From the IMG/VR virus record IMGVR_UViG_3300047310_000225, positions 1 to 24,526 of that record: a DNA stretch of 24,526 bases; one strand, written 5' to 3'. Of this stretch, positions 18,689 through 24,526 are shown piece by piece; the stretch's first letter is position 1, and each line of letters begins with the position of its first letter. Under the pieces are notes generated by a model that saw only the letters and a program-made list of their open reading frames with translations, was not told the origin of the DNA and did not search any database. The DNA comes from a virus. A program made the translations under genes and the position numbers.

Positions 18689-18976
18689 ATGCTCAAGGGC
18701 ATCCTTCCCAAGATCAGGAAGGCGGGTCCGTTCTGGGGCACGTTCCTGTGGGCGTTCGGCTTCAACGGCGTGTACACGCCGTGGGGCATCTTCCTCACCC
18801 CGAAATACTTCAACAACCGCGCGCTGCGCCGTCACGAAATCTGCCACTGGCTGCAACGCCGCCGCGACGGGTTTATTCCGTATTGGGTCAAGACCTTCTG
18901 GTATCTGGCGCGCTACGGCTACTGGAACTCGCCTTACGAGGTCGAGGCGCGCAAGGCCATGAACCATGCCGGTTGA
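18689..18976 (+). CDS. Small HEXXH putative metallopeptidase
   Basis: 95 residues from an ATG at 18689, one base after the previous stop. Residues 46-53 (LRRHEICH) contain HEXXH (H49, E50, H53), the zinc and catalytic motif of metallopeptidases. YEVEARKAM (83-91) gives E84 or E86 as a likely third ligand. The N-terminus (FWGTFLWAFGFNGVYTPWGI) is hydrophobic and aromatic. The motif order H-E-x-x-H-W ... Y-W-N-x-P-Y-E-V-E-A-R recurs in other phage proteins (recall). It lies directly before the connector, so prohead protease or host-wall protease are both possible; no evidence decides. Confidence 0.65.
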   Translation: MLKGILPKIRKAGPFWGTFLWAFGFNGVYTPWGIFLTPKYFNNRALRRHEICHWLQRRRDGFIPYWVKTFWYLARYGYWNSPYEVEARKAMNHAG

Positions 18977-20831
18977 CACAGAACAACTGATCGGGCGCTA
19001 CCACAAACTCGACAGCGACCGCGCCAACTGGCGCAACATGTGGGAAGACTGCGCGCGCTACGGCGCGCCGCGCCGGATGGGTGCGATAGGCCCGCGCGCG
19101 GACGGCGACCGCCGCATCAGCCCGCAAATCTACAACCCGATAGGAATACAGTGCGTGCAGACGCTGGCCGCTGCCATGCACGGCATGCTGATGAACCCGG
19201 CCACCAACTGGCTCAACATCAGGCTGGCGGACGAGGCGCTTGACGAGCAGGAGAGTTCAAAGCACTGGACCGGCAGCGTGTCGAAGGGGATCAGCAACGC
19301 GCTAAGTTCGCCGCATACTGCGTTTCATAGCCAAGCCAACCAGTTGCTCGAGGACATGTCGAGCCTCGGCACCGCCGTCATGTACATCGGCCAGCAGAAG
19401 ACCGGCCACCTGTTCACGCGCACCTATCCGATCTTCGAGTGCTGCATCGCGGAGAACGAGTACGGCTTCGTCGACACCGTCATGCGCGACAGCATGTACA
19501 CGGTGCGCCAGATGGTTCAAATCTGGGGCGAGAAAGTTTCGCCCAAGGTGAAGGCGCTGTACGACAAGGGCAAGTACGACGACAAGTTCAAGGTGCTCAA
19601 CGTCTGCACCCCGCGCTCCGACGAGCAGCGCGACCGCAGCAACAAGACCCCGCAGCACATGCCCATCGCGGTCTGCTACATCGAGGAAAACGAGCAGAAC
19701 GTGGTGGAGGAAAGCGGCGTCGAGGAAATGCCCTACGTGGTGCCGCGCTGGTGGGTGATCAGCGGCGAGGTGCATGGGCGTTCGCCGCTGATGACGGCAT
19801 TGCCGCAGGTGAAGGTCGCGAACGCTGCAACGCGCACCGTGATGCGGGCGGCAGAGAAGGCCGTGGACCCGCCGTTGACCGTGCCGCACGAAGGGCTTGT
19901 CGGCCCGGTCAGACAATATCCCGGCTCGCTCACTTACTTGCGCAACAAAAGTGAAATCGGCCAGATGCCAACCTCGTCGCAACTTCCCTACGCGGGCGAG
20001 TACATCATGAAGCTGGACAACGCCATCCGCACCACCATGTTTGTCGACCAAGTGCAGTTTGTTGGCGACTTCAAGATGACGGCGACCGAAGTTATCCAGC
20101 GGCAGACGGAACGCATGCGGCTGCTGGGGCCGGTCTTGGGCCGCTTGGAGAACGAGTTTCTGAACCCGCTGGTCGAGCGCGTGTTCGGCATCATGTCGCG
20201 GCTCAATGCGTTCCAGCCGCCGCCGCAGGAAATACAGGGCGCGGACATGCGGATCGAGTACCAGTCGCCGCTCGCCCGCGCGCAGAAGTCGCAGATCGCG
20301 CAAGGCTTCGAGCAGGTCATTGCCGTGCTCGAGCCGCTGGCGAAGTTAGGCCCCGACATCGCGCAGCAACTGTTCGGCCCCATCGACATGGGCAAGGTTA
20401 CGCCCATGCTGTTCGACTGGTTCGGCGTCGACGAAGCCATGCTCAAGACCGACGACCAGCACGCGGCGGCCGCGCAACAGGCCAACCAGAAGAACATGAT
20501 GGCGATGGTGCCGATGCTGGCGAAGGCGTTCAAGGACGGCGGCATGGGCATGGACAGCATCGCGTCGGCTGGCAAGCAGTCGGTCGAGACCATCGGCAAC
20601 GCGCAGCAGATGCCGACGCCGCAGATGCCGACGCCCGCGCCCGGATCACCTGCCGCAGGGCCGCCATCGGCGCAGCCGCCGCTCGCCCCCGCCCCCGGTC
20701 AGGGCGCACCCGGCGGACCCGGCGGCATTGACCTGAGCAAGATCATCGGCTCGATTGCAGGTGGTGCCGCCAAGATGATACCGGGCGCGGTCGGCTCGGT
20801 GGCGGGCGCACAACAGGCCTACAGGCAGTAG
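18966..20831 (+). CDS. Head-to-tail connector (portal) protein
   Basis: 621 residues. The T7/BPP-1-type connector forms the dodecameric ring through which DNA enters and leaves the capsid. Family features: the WRNMWEDCARYGAP segment near 22-35, LAAAMHGMLMNPATNWLNIR (about 67-86), SSLGTAVMYIGQ (about 131-142), VPRWWVISGEVHGRSPLMTA near 260-280, then VGDFKMTATEVIQRQTERMR (about 365-384), LLGPVLGRLENEFLNPLVER (about 385-404) and RAQKSQIAQGFEQV. The last 100 residues are Gln/Pro/Gly-rich and disordered, then a Gly/Ala end. It overlaps the HEXXH gene by 11 bp. Length is longer than T7 gp8 (536) because of that tail. Confidence 0.95.
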   Translation: MPVDTEQLIGRYHKLDSDRANWRNMWEDCARYGAPRRMGAIGPRADGDRRISPQIYNPIGIQCVQTLAAAMHGMLMNPATNWLNIRLADEALDEQESSKHWTGSVSKGISNALSSPHTAFHSQANQLLEDMSSLGTAVMYIGQQKTGHLFTRTYPIFECCIAENEYGFVDTVMRDSMYTVRQMVQIWGEKVSPKVKALYDKGKYDDKFKVLNVCTPRSDEQRDRSNKTPQHMPIAVCYIEENEQNVVEESGVEEMPYVVPRWWVISGEVHGRSPLMTALPQVKVANAATRTVMRAAEKAVDPPLTVPHEGLVGPVRQYPGSLTYLRNKSEIGQMPTSSQLPYAGEYIMKLDNAIRTTMFVDQVQFVGDFKMTATEVIQRQTERMRLLGPVLGRLENEFLNPLVERVFGIMSRLNAFQPPPQEIQGADMRIEYQSPLARAQKSQIAQGFEQVIAVLEPLAKLGPDIAQQLFGPIDMGKVTPMLFDWFGVDEAMLKTDDQHAAAAQQANQKNMMAMVPMLAKAFKDGGMGMDSIASAGKQSVETIGNAQQMPTPQMPTPAPGSPAAGPPSAQPPLAPAPGQGAPGGPGGIDLSKIIGSIAGGAAKMIPGAVGSVAGAQQAYRQ

Positions 20832-21119
20832 ATGGTCGAGAAGAAGACGCAGCGGTACGACGACCGCATGCGGTTACAGGACTACCGCATCGTGTTTGGG
20901 TCGCCGGAGGGCAAGCGCGTTCTCCACGATTTAATCGCGCGGCACTACGTTCTTGGTTCGACATTTAGCAGCGAGGCAACTATCATGGCGCATGCCGAAG
21001 GCCAGCGCGACGTGGTCCTTCAGGTCCTGCGCTTCATGCAGATGCGGCCAGCCGACATACCGGAGGCGCGCACCACCATGTTGCAGCAGTTTGAACTCGA
21101 ACCAACGGACGAAGAATGA
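20832..21119 (+). CDS. Bbp19-like phage protein
   Basis: 95 residues, ATG directly after the connector stop (TAGATG). DYRIVFGSPEGKRVLHDLIA and AEGQRDVVLQVLRFMQM match the Bbp19 family named after Bordetella phage BPP-1 (D-Y-x-x-V-F-x-[ST]-P-x-G-x-x-V-L-x-D-L ... G-x-R-x-x-V-L). The family is always near connector and capsid genes; its exact role is unknown. Coupled to the next gene by ATGA. Confidence 0.82.
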   Translation: MVEKKTQRYDDRMRLQDYRIVFGSPEGKRVLHDLIARHYVLGSTFSSEATIMAHAEGQRDVVLQVLRFMQMRPADIPEARTTMLQQFELEPTDEE

Positions 21120-21370
21120 CGCTCGAACTTGTAAGACAACTGACCCTGCAACAGCGCCTCGACGACCTCGCCGCCGAACTGCTGGCGCGCGCGGTCGCGC
21201 TCGACAACCTCGCCGCCGACATCGAACACACCATGAAGCAGGTGCGGCAGCGCGAGAAGACCTTGCGCGAGCGCGAGCGCGACGTGCTCAACGCCTCGGC
21301 TGAAATCGTCGTCATGCGCGACAAACTTCAACGCGGAGAAATCGACTATGCCCGACGACCTGCTCAGTGA
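21116..21370 (+). CDS. Coiled-coil protein in head module
   Basis: 84 residues from an ATG at 21116 (ATGA overlap). The whole protein is one or two charged amphipathic helices (QRLDDLAAELLARAVALDNL, then EKTLRERERDVLNASAEIVV) and should form a coiled coil. It overlaps the scaffold gene by 23 bp. Small helical proteins at this place may help assembly; not recognised as a named family. Confidence 0.7.
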   Translation: MTLELVRQLTLQQRLDDLAAELLARAVALDNLAADIEHTMKQVRQREKTLRERERDVLNASAEIVVMRDKLQRGEIDYARRPAQ

Positions 21371-22265
21371 TGCGCCCGCCCCCGCCGCCCCGGCCGCCGC
21401 CGCGCCAGCCCCTGCTGGTGCTGCTGCGCCGCCTCCGGCTGCTGTCCCTGCTGCAACAACGCCGCCCAACGTGGCGGCGCTCGCCCCCGACCCAACCAAG
21501 GAGTTCATGAAGACGCTGCCGCAGGACCTTCAGCAGAACGCCTCGCTGTCGCGCTACACCACCACCGAAAGCCTCGCGCGCGCCTATGTGAACCTCGAAC
21601 GCACGCTCGGCTCGGAGAAGGTGCCGATCCCGAAGGACCCCAACGATCAGGAGGCATGGGACCGCTACTACGTCGCCGGAGGACGGCCGCCGGAACCGAA
21701 GGCCTACCAGTTCCAGAAACCCGACCGCATGCCGGAAGGCATGGTCTGGGACGACAACATGGAGGGCTGGTGGCGGCAAGCCGCCTTTGAAAGCGGGCTG
21801 TCACAACGGCAAGCGCAGAAGCTGGTCGACCAGTACCGCGACCGCTACGCCGCGCAGATCGACTTGGGCAACAAGCAGGTCACCAGCGAAATCATGAACG
21901 GCAAGGCGGTGCTGCAACGCGACTGGGGCAGCGAGTACGAGACACGCCGCGCCATCGCGCGCGCCGCCTTCCTCGACCTTCCGGCGGTGGTGCAGCAGCG
22001 CGCACGCGACAGCGGGCTGGCGCGCGACCCGGAGTACATCAAGAGCCTGTACGCGCAGCGGGTGGCGCTGACCGGCGAACGGCAGCCGCGCCCGCCCGGT
22101 GAAAGCGCGGAAGGGTCACCCGACGCGCTGCGCGGCCGCATCGCCTCGTTCCGCTCGCAGCACGATGCCGCGCTCAAGGACGTGTCGCACCCGGAGCATG
22201 ACCTGCGGCTGAAGGAACTGACCGACATGCACAACCGGCTGTTTGTCGAACAGCCAGCGGCGTGA
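21348..22265 (+). CDS. Capsid scaffold/assembly protein
   Basis: 305 residues from an ATG at 21348. N-terminus is Ala/Pro-rich (about 8-45) and disordered. Then PTKEFMKTLPQDLQQNASLS, SRYTTTESLARAYVNLERTL, GSEKVPIPKDPNDQEAWDRY and GRPPEPKAYQFQKPD, the usual order in podoviral scaffold proteins. The C-terminal half is highly charged and helical (QRQAQKLVDQYRDRYAAQID), and ends with PEHDLRLKELTDMHNRLFVE. Scaffolds guide capsid assembly and are lost before DNA packaging. Position just before the capsid gene and the acidic/helical nature both agree. No protease site is obvious. Confidence 0.85.
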   Translation: MPDDLLSDAPAPAAPAAAAPAPAGAAAPPPAAVPAATTPPNVAALAPDPTKEFMKTLPQDLQQNASLSRYTTTESLARAYVNLERTLGSEKVPIPKDPNDQEAWDRYYVAGGRPPEPKAYQFQKPDRMPEGMVWDDNMEGWWRQAAFESGLSQRQAQKLVDQYRDRYAAQIDLGNKQVTSEIMNGKAVLQRDWGSEYETRRAIARAAFLDLPAVVQQRARDSGLARDPEYIKSLYAQRVALTGERQPRPPGESAEGSPDALRGRIASFRSQHDAALKDVSHPEHDLRLKELTDMHNRLFVEQPAA

Positions 22266-22395
22266 TACAGAAGGAGTGCTAGCGGGCACTCGTAACCGAT
22301 CCGCAGCACTCCCTGTAAGCCGGGATCGCCCTAAACAGGCGGCACTCCCAAAAACGTGTTGAACCGTTTCAACCCATTTTTGTGGAGGCACAGCC
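22266..22395 (+). promoter_or_regulatory. Structured leader of the major capsid gene
   Basis: 130-bp gap. GGAGTGCT (22273-22280) pairs with AGCACTCC (22305-22312), and the same region can form GAGTGC with GCACTC instead, so two folds compete. A second inverted repeat GTTGAA-CCGT-TTCAAC lies at 22358-22373, followed by CCATTTTTGTGGAGG, with the capsid Shine-Dalgarno directly behind. Candidate translational control or attenuation for high capsid output. Confidence 0.55.
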
Positions 22396-23301
22396 GTGTC
22401 CATCTTCATCACCACCGCCTTTGTCGAACAGTACAAGGGCAACGTCGCGCACCTCGCGCAGCAAAAGGGCAGCCGTCTTCGGATGGGTGTCGAGAGTGAA
22501 AGCGTGGTCGGCAAGACCGCGTACTTCGAGCAGATCGGGCAGGTCGCGGCGCAGATCAGGACCACGCGCCACTCCGACACGCCGCGCATGGATACCCCGC
22601 ACGCCCGTAGGCGCGTGGCGCTCGTCGACTACGACTGGGCCGACCTCGTCGACCAAGAAGACAAAGTCAGGATGCTGATTGACCCGGCCTCGCAATACGC
22701 GCAAGCGGCGGCATGGGCGATGGGACGCGCGATGGACGACGCCCTGATCGTGGCGGCAACCGCCGTGGCATCGACCGGCGTCGACGGCTCGACGCAGACC
22801 CCCTACGACACCACCATGACCATCCCGATCACGGTGAAGGACCCGGCGGCGGCGGCAGGATCATGGGGCCTCAACGTGCAGAAGCTGCTCGCTGCAAAAG
22901 AAATGCTCGACAGCCACGATGTCGATGCCGACGAGGAACGCTACATCGCGTTACCGGCGCGGCAGGTGACGTCGATCCTGTCGACCACCAAGACCACGTC
23001 GGCCGACTACAACACGGTCAAGGCGCTGGTCGAGGGCAAGATCGACACCTTCTGCGGCTTCAAGTTCATCCGCACGCAGCGCACGCTGCTCGACGGCTCC
23101 GCCAACGACAACGTGCTGTACTGGGCCAAGTCCGGCCTCAAGCTGGGCATCGGCAAGGACGCCTCCGCCCGCATCAGCGAGCGCGCCGACAAGAACTACG
23201 CCACCCAAGTGTTCTACTCCATGATCATCGGGGCGACCCGCATGGAAGAAAGCAAGGTCGGCATCATCACCTGTGCCCCGACAGCGGGACCGGGCATCTG
23301 A
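22396..23301 (+). CDS. Major capsid protein
   Basis: 301 residues from a GTG at 22396 with GGAGG 7 bases upstream. The order agrees with the podoviral capsid type of BPP-1 relatives (HK97-like fold): FVEQYKGNVAHLAQQKGSRL, SVVGKTAYFEQIGQVAAQIR, HSDTPRMDTPHARRRVALVD, YDWADLVDQEDKVRMLIDPA (about 78-97), AWAMGRAMDDALIVAATAVA (about 106-125), then LDSHDVDADEERYIALPARQ (about 170-190), VKALVEGKIDTFCGFKFIRT and ARISERADKNYATQVFYSMI. It lies after scaffold and before the cement protein, exactly where it belongs. No frameshifted long form is seen. Confidence 0.93.
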   Translation: MSIFITTAFVEQYKGNVAHLAQQKGSRLRMGVESESVVGKTAYFEQIGQVAAQIRTTRHSDTPRMDTPHARRRVALVDYDWADLVDQEDKVRMLIDPASQYAQAAAWAMGRAMDDALIVAATAVASTGVDGSTQTPYDTTMTIPITVKDPAAAAGSWGLNVQKLLAAKEMLDSHDVDADEERYIALPARQVTSILSTTKTTSADYNTVKALVEGKIDTFCGFKFIRTQRTLLDGSANDNVLYWAKSGLKLGIGKDASARISERADKNYATQVFYSMIIGATRMEESKVGIITCAPTAGPGI

Positions 23302-23307
23302 TCGAAA

Positions 23308-23339
23308 GGGGCGCGACGGTTTCCACCCCGTTGCGCCCC
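23308..23339. terminator. Strong hairpin after the major capsid gene
   Basis: GGGGCGC (23308-23314) with GCGCCCC (23333-23339), extended by GACGG/CCGTT with one G-T pair, loop about 8 nt, 7 bp past the capsid stop. No T-tract follows, so it is more likely to stabilise or partially terminate the capsid mRNA than end it outright. Confidence 0.6.
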
Positions 23340-23395
23340 TAGCACATTGAGGACGCTCGTCATTCCGGCGGGCGACACCACAACAGGAGGGCCAC

Positions 23396-23896
23396 ATGGC
23401 CGTCGTCAATGCCAAGTCACCGGGCGTCGCCAACGCCGACGCAGCGGTGCAGACGCTTTCACCCAACGCCACGTCGGAAGGCAAGGCCGCCCACATGGTC
23501 GGTTCCGTTACCAAGGCCGCATCCGACAATGACGGCTCGACCTATCGCATCGCGCGGGTCCACTCGTCATGGCGCATCCTTTCCATTTTGATGTTCAACG
23601 ACGCGCTGGCGGCGGCGGCGGGCTGGACGGTCGGCCTCTACCGCACGGCGGCGGACGGCGGCGCGGCGGTATCTGCGGCCTGTTACACCAGCGCGCTGGC
23701 ACCGACAGCGGCCAACCAAGCCGGTTCGGAAATAGCCTTCGGCACCGGGCGGCTCGGTTCAAAGATCGGCCAAGCGGTGTGGCAGGACGCTGGCCTCTCG
23801 GCTGACCCCAACCTCTGGTACGACGTGGTGGTTGTGGCGACGACCGCAGGGGCGGCGGCGGGCGCAATTTCTTGGAATATGGAATACGTGAAATAA
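23396..23896 (+). CDS. Bbp16-like capsid cement protein
   Basis: 166 residues from an ATG at 23396 with GGAGG 5 bases upstream. DNDGSTYRIARVHSSWRILS, DALAAAAGWTVGLYRTAADG, GSKIGQAVWQDAGLSADPNL and WYDVVVVATTAGAAAGAISW match the Bbp16 family (YR-[VI]-x-R-V-x-S-S-x-R ... D-x-G-L-Y ... G-L-S-x-D-P ... Y-D-[VL]-x-x-T). In BPP-1 this protein is the cement that trims and strengthens the capsid shell. It follows the major capsid gene, as in BPP-1. Mostly beta; no Cys clusters. Confidence 0.85.
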   Translation: MAVVNAKSPGVANADAAVQTLSPNATSEGKAAHMVGSVTKAASDNDGSTYRIARVHSSWRILSILMFNDALAAAAGWTVGLYRTAADGGAAVSAACYTSALAPTAANQAGSEIAFGTGRLGSKIGQAVWQDAGLSADPNLWYDVVVVATTAGAAAGAISWNMEYVK

Positions 23897-23943
23897 GGCT
23901 GAAGACCCCTCCGGCCTTCAGTCGCATCGAGCGAGGTTCTGCA

Positions 23944-24526
23944 ATGCCTATGACAGACTTGGGGATTGCGAACCTCGCTTTGATTGACTTGGGCCAGCCG
24001 GTGCTGGCGGTAGCGGACAGCACCTCGAAGGCTGGCCGCCTTTTCCTGACCTCCTACGAACCGACCGTGCTGGAAATCCTGCGCGACCACCCGTGGCGCT
24101 GCTGCCGCAATCAGGCGCTGATGGCCTCGGACCCGAACGCCACGCCGCTGTTCGGCTACAGCCTCGCGTTCCGGGTGCCGCCGAACTTCGTCAAGGTGGT
24201 GTACGTCGAGGGGTCGAGCGACTTCACCGACAGCGCCACCGGCAACATCGAGCCGTTCGCGCGCCACGGCGACTACATCCATTGCAACATCGAGGGCTTC
24301 CGCCTGACCTACGTCGAACGCAAGCCGTCCTCTGAGTTCGACCCCGGCCTTGTCGCAACAATCGCGGCGCGGCTGGCGTGGCGCTGGTGCAAGCCGTTCA
24401 CCGACAGTTCAAACGACATCAAGATGTACATGCAAGCCTACACGCAGATCAGCGCCGACGCGAAGTTCAACGACGCGCTCGACGGTTCGCCCGACATCCA
24501 GCCAATGAGCACGTGGGAACAGCATC
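23944..24526 (+). CDS. Tail tubular protein A-like, N-terminal part
   Basis: ATG at 23944, open to the end of the window (194 residues seen), so the gene continues to the right. GIANLALIDLGQPVLAVADS, then YEPTVLEILRDHPWRCCRNQ and GYSLAFRVPPNFVKVVYVEG are like T7 gp11 (tail tubular protein A), the ring of gatekeeper subunits between connector and tail. EPFARHGDYIHCNIEGFRLT and GLVATIAARLAWRWCKPFTD continue the family pattern (x-L-x-x-Y-[IV]-x-[RK] ... A-L-A-[AW]-x-[LW]-A). A second ATG at 23950 is possible. Typical full length is near 200 residues, so little is missing. Confidence 0.88.
   Translation, partial: MPMTDLGIANLALIDLGQPVLAVADSTSKAGRLFLTSYEPTVLEILRDHPWRCCRNQALMASDPNATPLFGYSLAFRVPPNFVKVVYVEGSSDFTDSATGNIEPFARHGDYIHCNIEGFRLTYVERKPSSEFDPGLVATIAARLAWRWCKPFTDSSNDIKMYMQAYTQISADAKFNDALDGSPDIQPMSTWEQH

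Noticed and set aside
1-24526. Diversity-generating retroelement as in BPP-1
   Set aside because: The head genes resemble BPP-1, but no reverse transcriptase motif, template repeat or variable receptor gene was seen; any such element would lie beyond the right end.

Overview
The window is a 24.5 kb, GC-rich piece of a tailed-phage or prophage genome of the podovirus type. Its structural cluster resembles the head module of Bordetella phage BPP-1 and, more distantly, T7: large terminase, T7/BPP-1-type head-tail connector, Bbp19-like protein, scaffold, major capsid, Bbp16-like cement protein, then a tail tubular protein A cut by the window end. The host is most likely an alphaproteobacterium. 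A GcrA homologue is encoded, a perfect parS site of the type used by alphaproteobacterial chromosomes is present, and in a by-eye reading I found no GANTC (the CcrM methylation site) anywhere, where roughly 80-95 would be expected.

Layout. (1) 1-299: the end of a plus-strand gene with a double-psi-barrel-like C-terminus. (2) 307-6211: a leftward block of about 14 tightly packed genes, often with GTGA stop/start overlaps. It reads from a sigma70-like promoter at 6236-6265 to terminators near 2650, 900 and 280. It encodes a two-component recombination system (ERF annealase plus YqaJ/lambda-type exonuclease), a four-unit Cys-cluster protein, a DUF1367-like protein, an HNH protein and several unknowns. 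(3) 6284-7545: a divergent promoter, a DUF932 gene and a strong terminator. (4) 7691-8473: one leftward gene for a secreted protein with a PEP-CTERM-like tail, probably a moron. (5) 8625-10983: rightward small genes, an HD (p)ppGpp-hydrolase-like protein, a Cro/CI-type HTH protein and GcrA. (6) 11066-11572: a small leftward gene and an intergenic region with a DnaA box, a hairpin and the parS palindrome. (7) 11573-13872: a PD-(D/E)XK-like protein, small Cys-rich proteins and a likely small terminase. (8) 13877-24526: the packaging, head and tail-joining genes. Interspersed among these are an IPT/TIG protein, a probable Acb2 anti-CBASS sponge, a small membrane protein, a GNAT, an HEXXH protein and four Cys-Gly-headed, Pro-rich small proteins.

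How it may work together. The left arm and middle look like early functions for recombination, alarmone hydrolysis, cell-cycle control and use of host ParB and DnaA. The right arm is late virion morphogenesis. GcrA homologue, parS, DnaA box, alarmone hydrolase and absence of GANTC together suggest a phage adapted to the alphaproteobacterial cell-cycle circuitry. The Acb2-like gene points to counter-defence against cyclic-nucleotide immunity. No integrase, RNA polymerase, DNA polymerase, tRNA or CRISPR array was seen, so lifestyle cannot be settled from this window.
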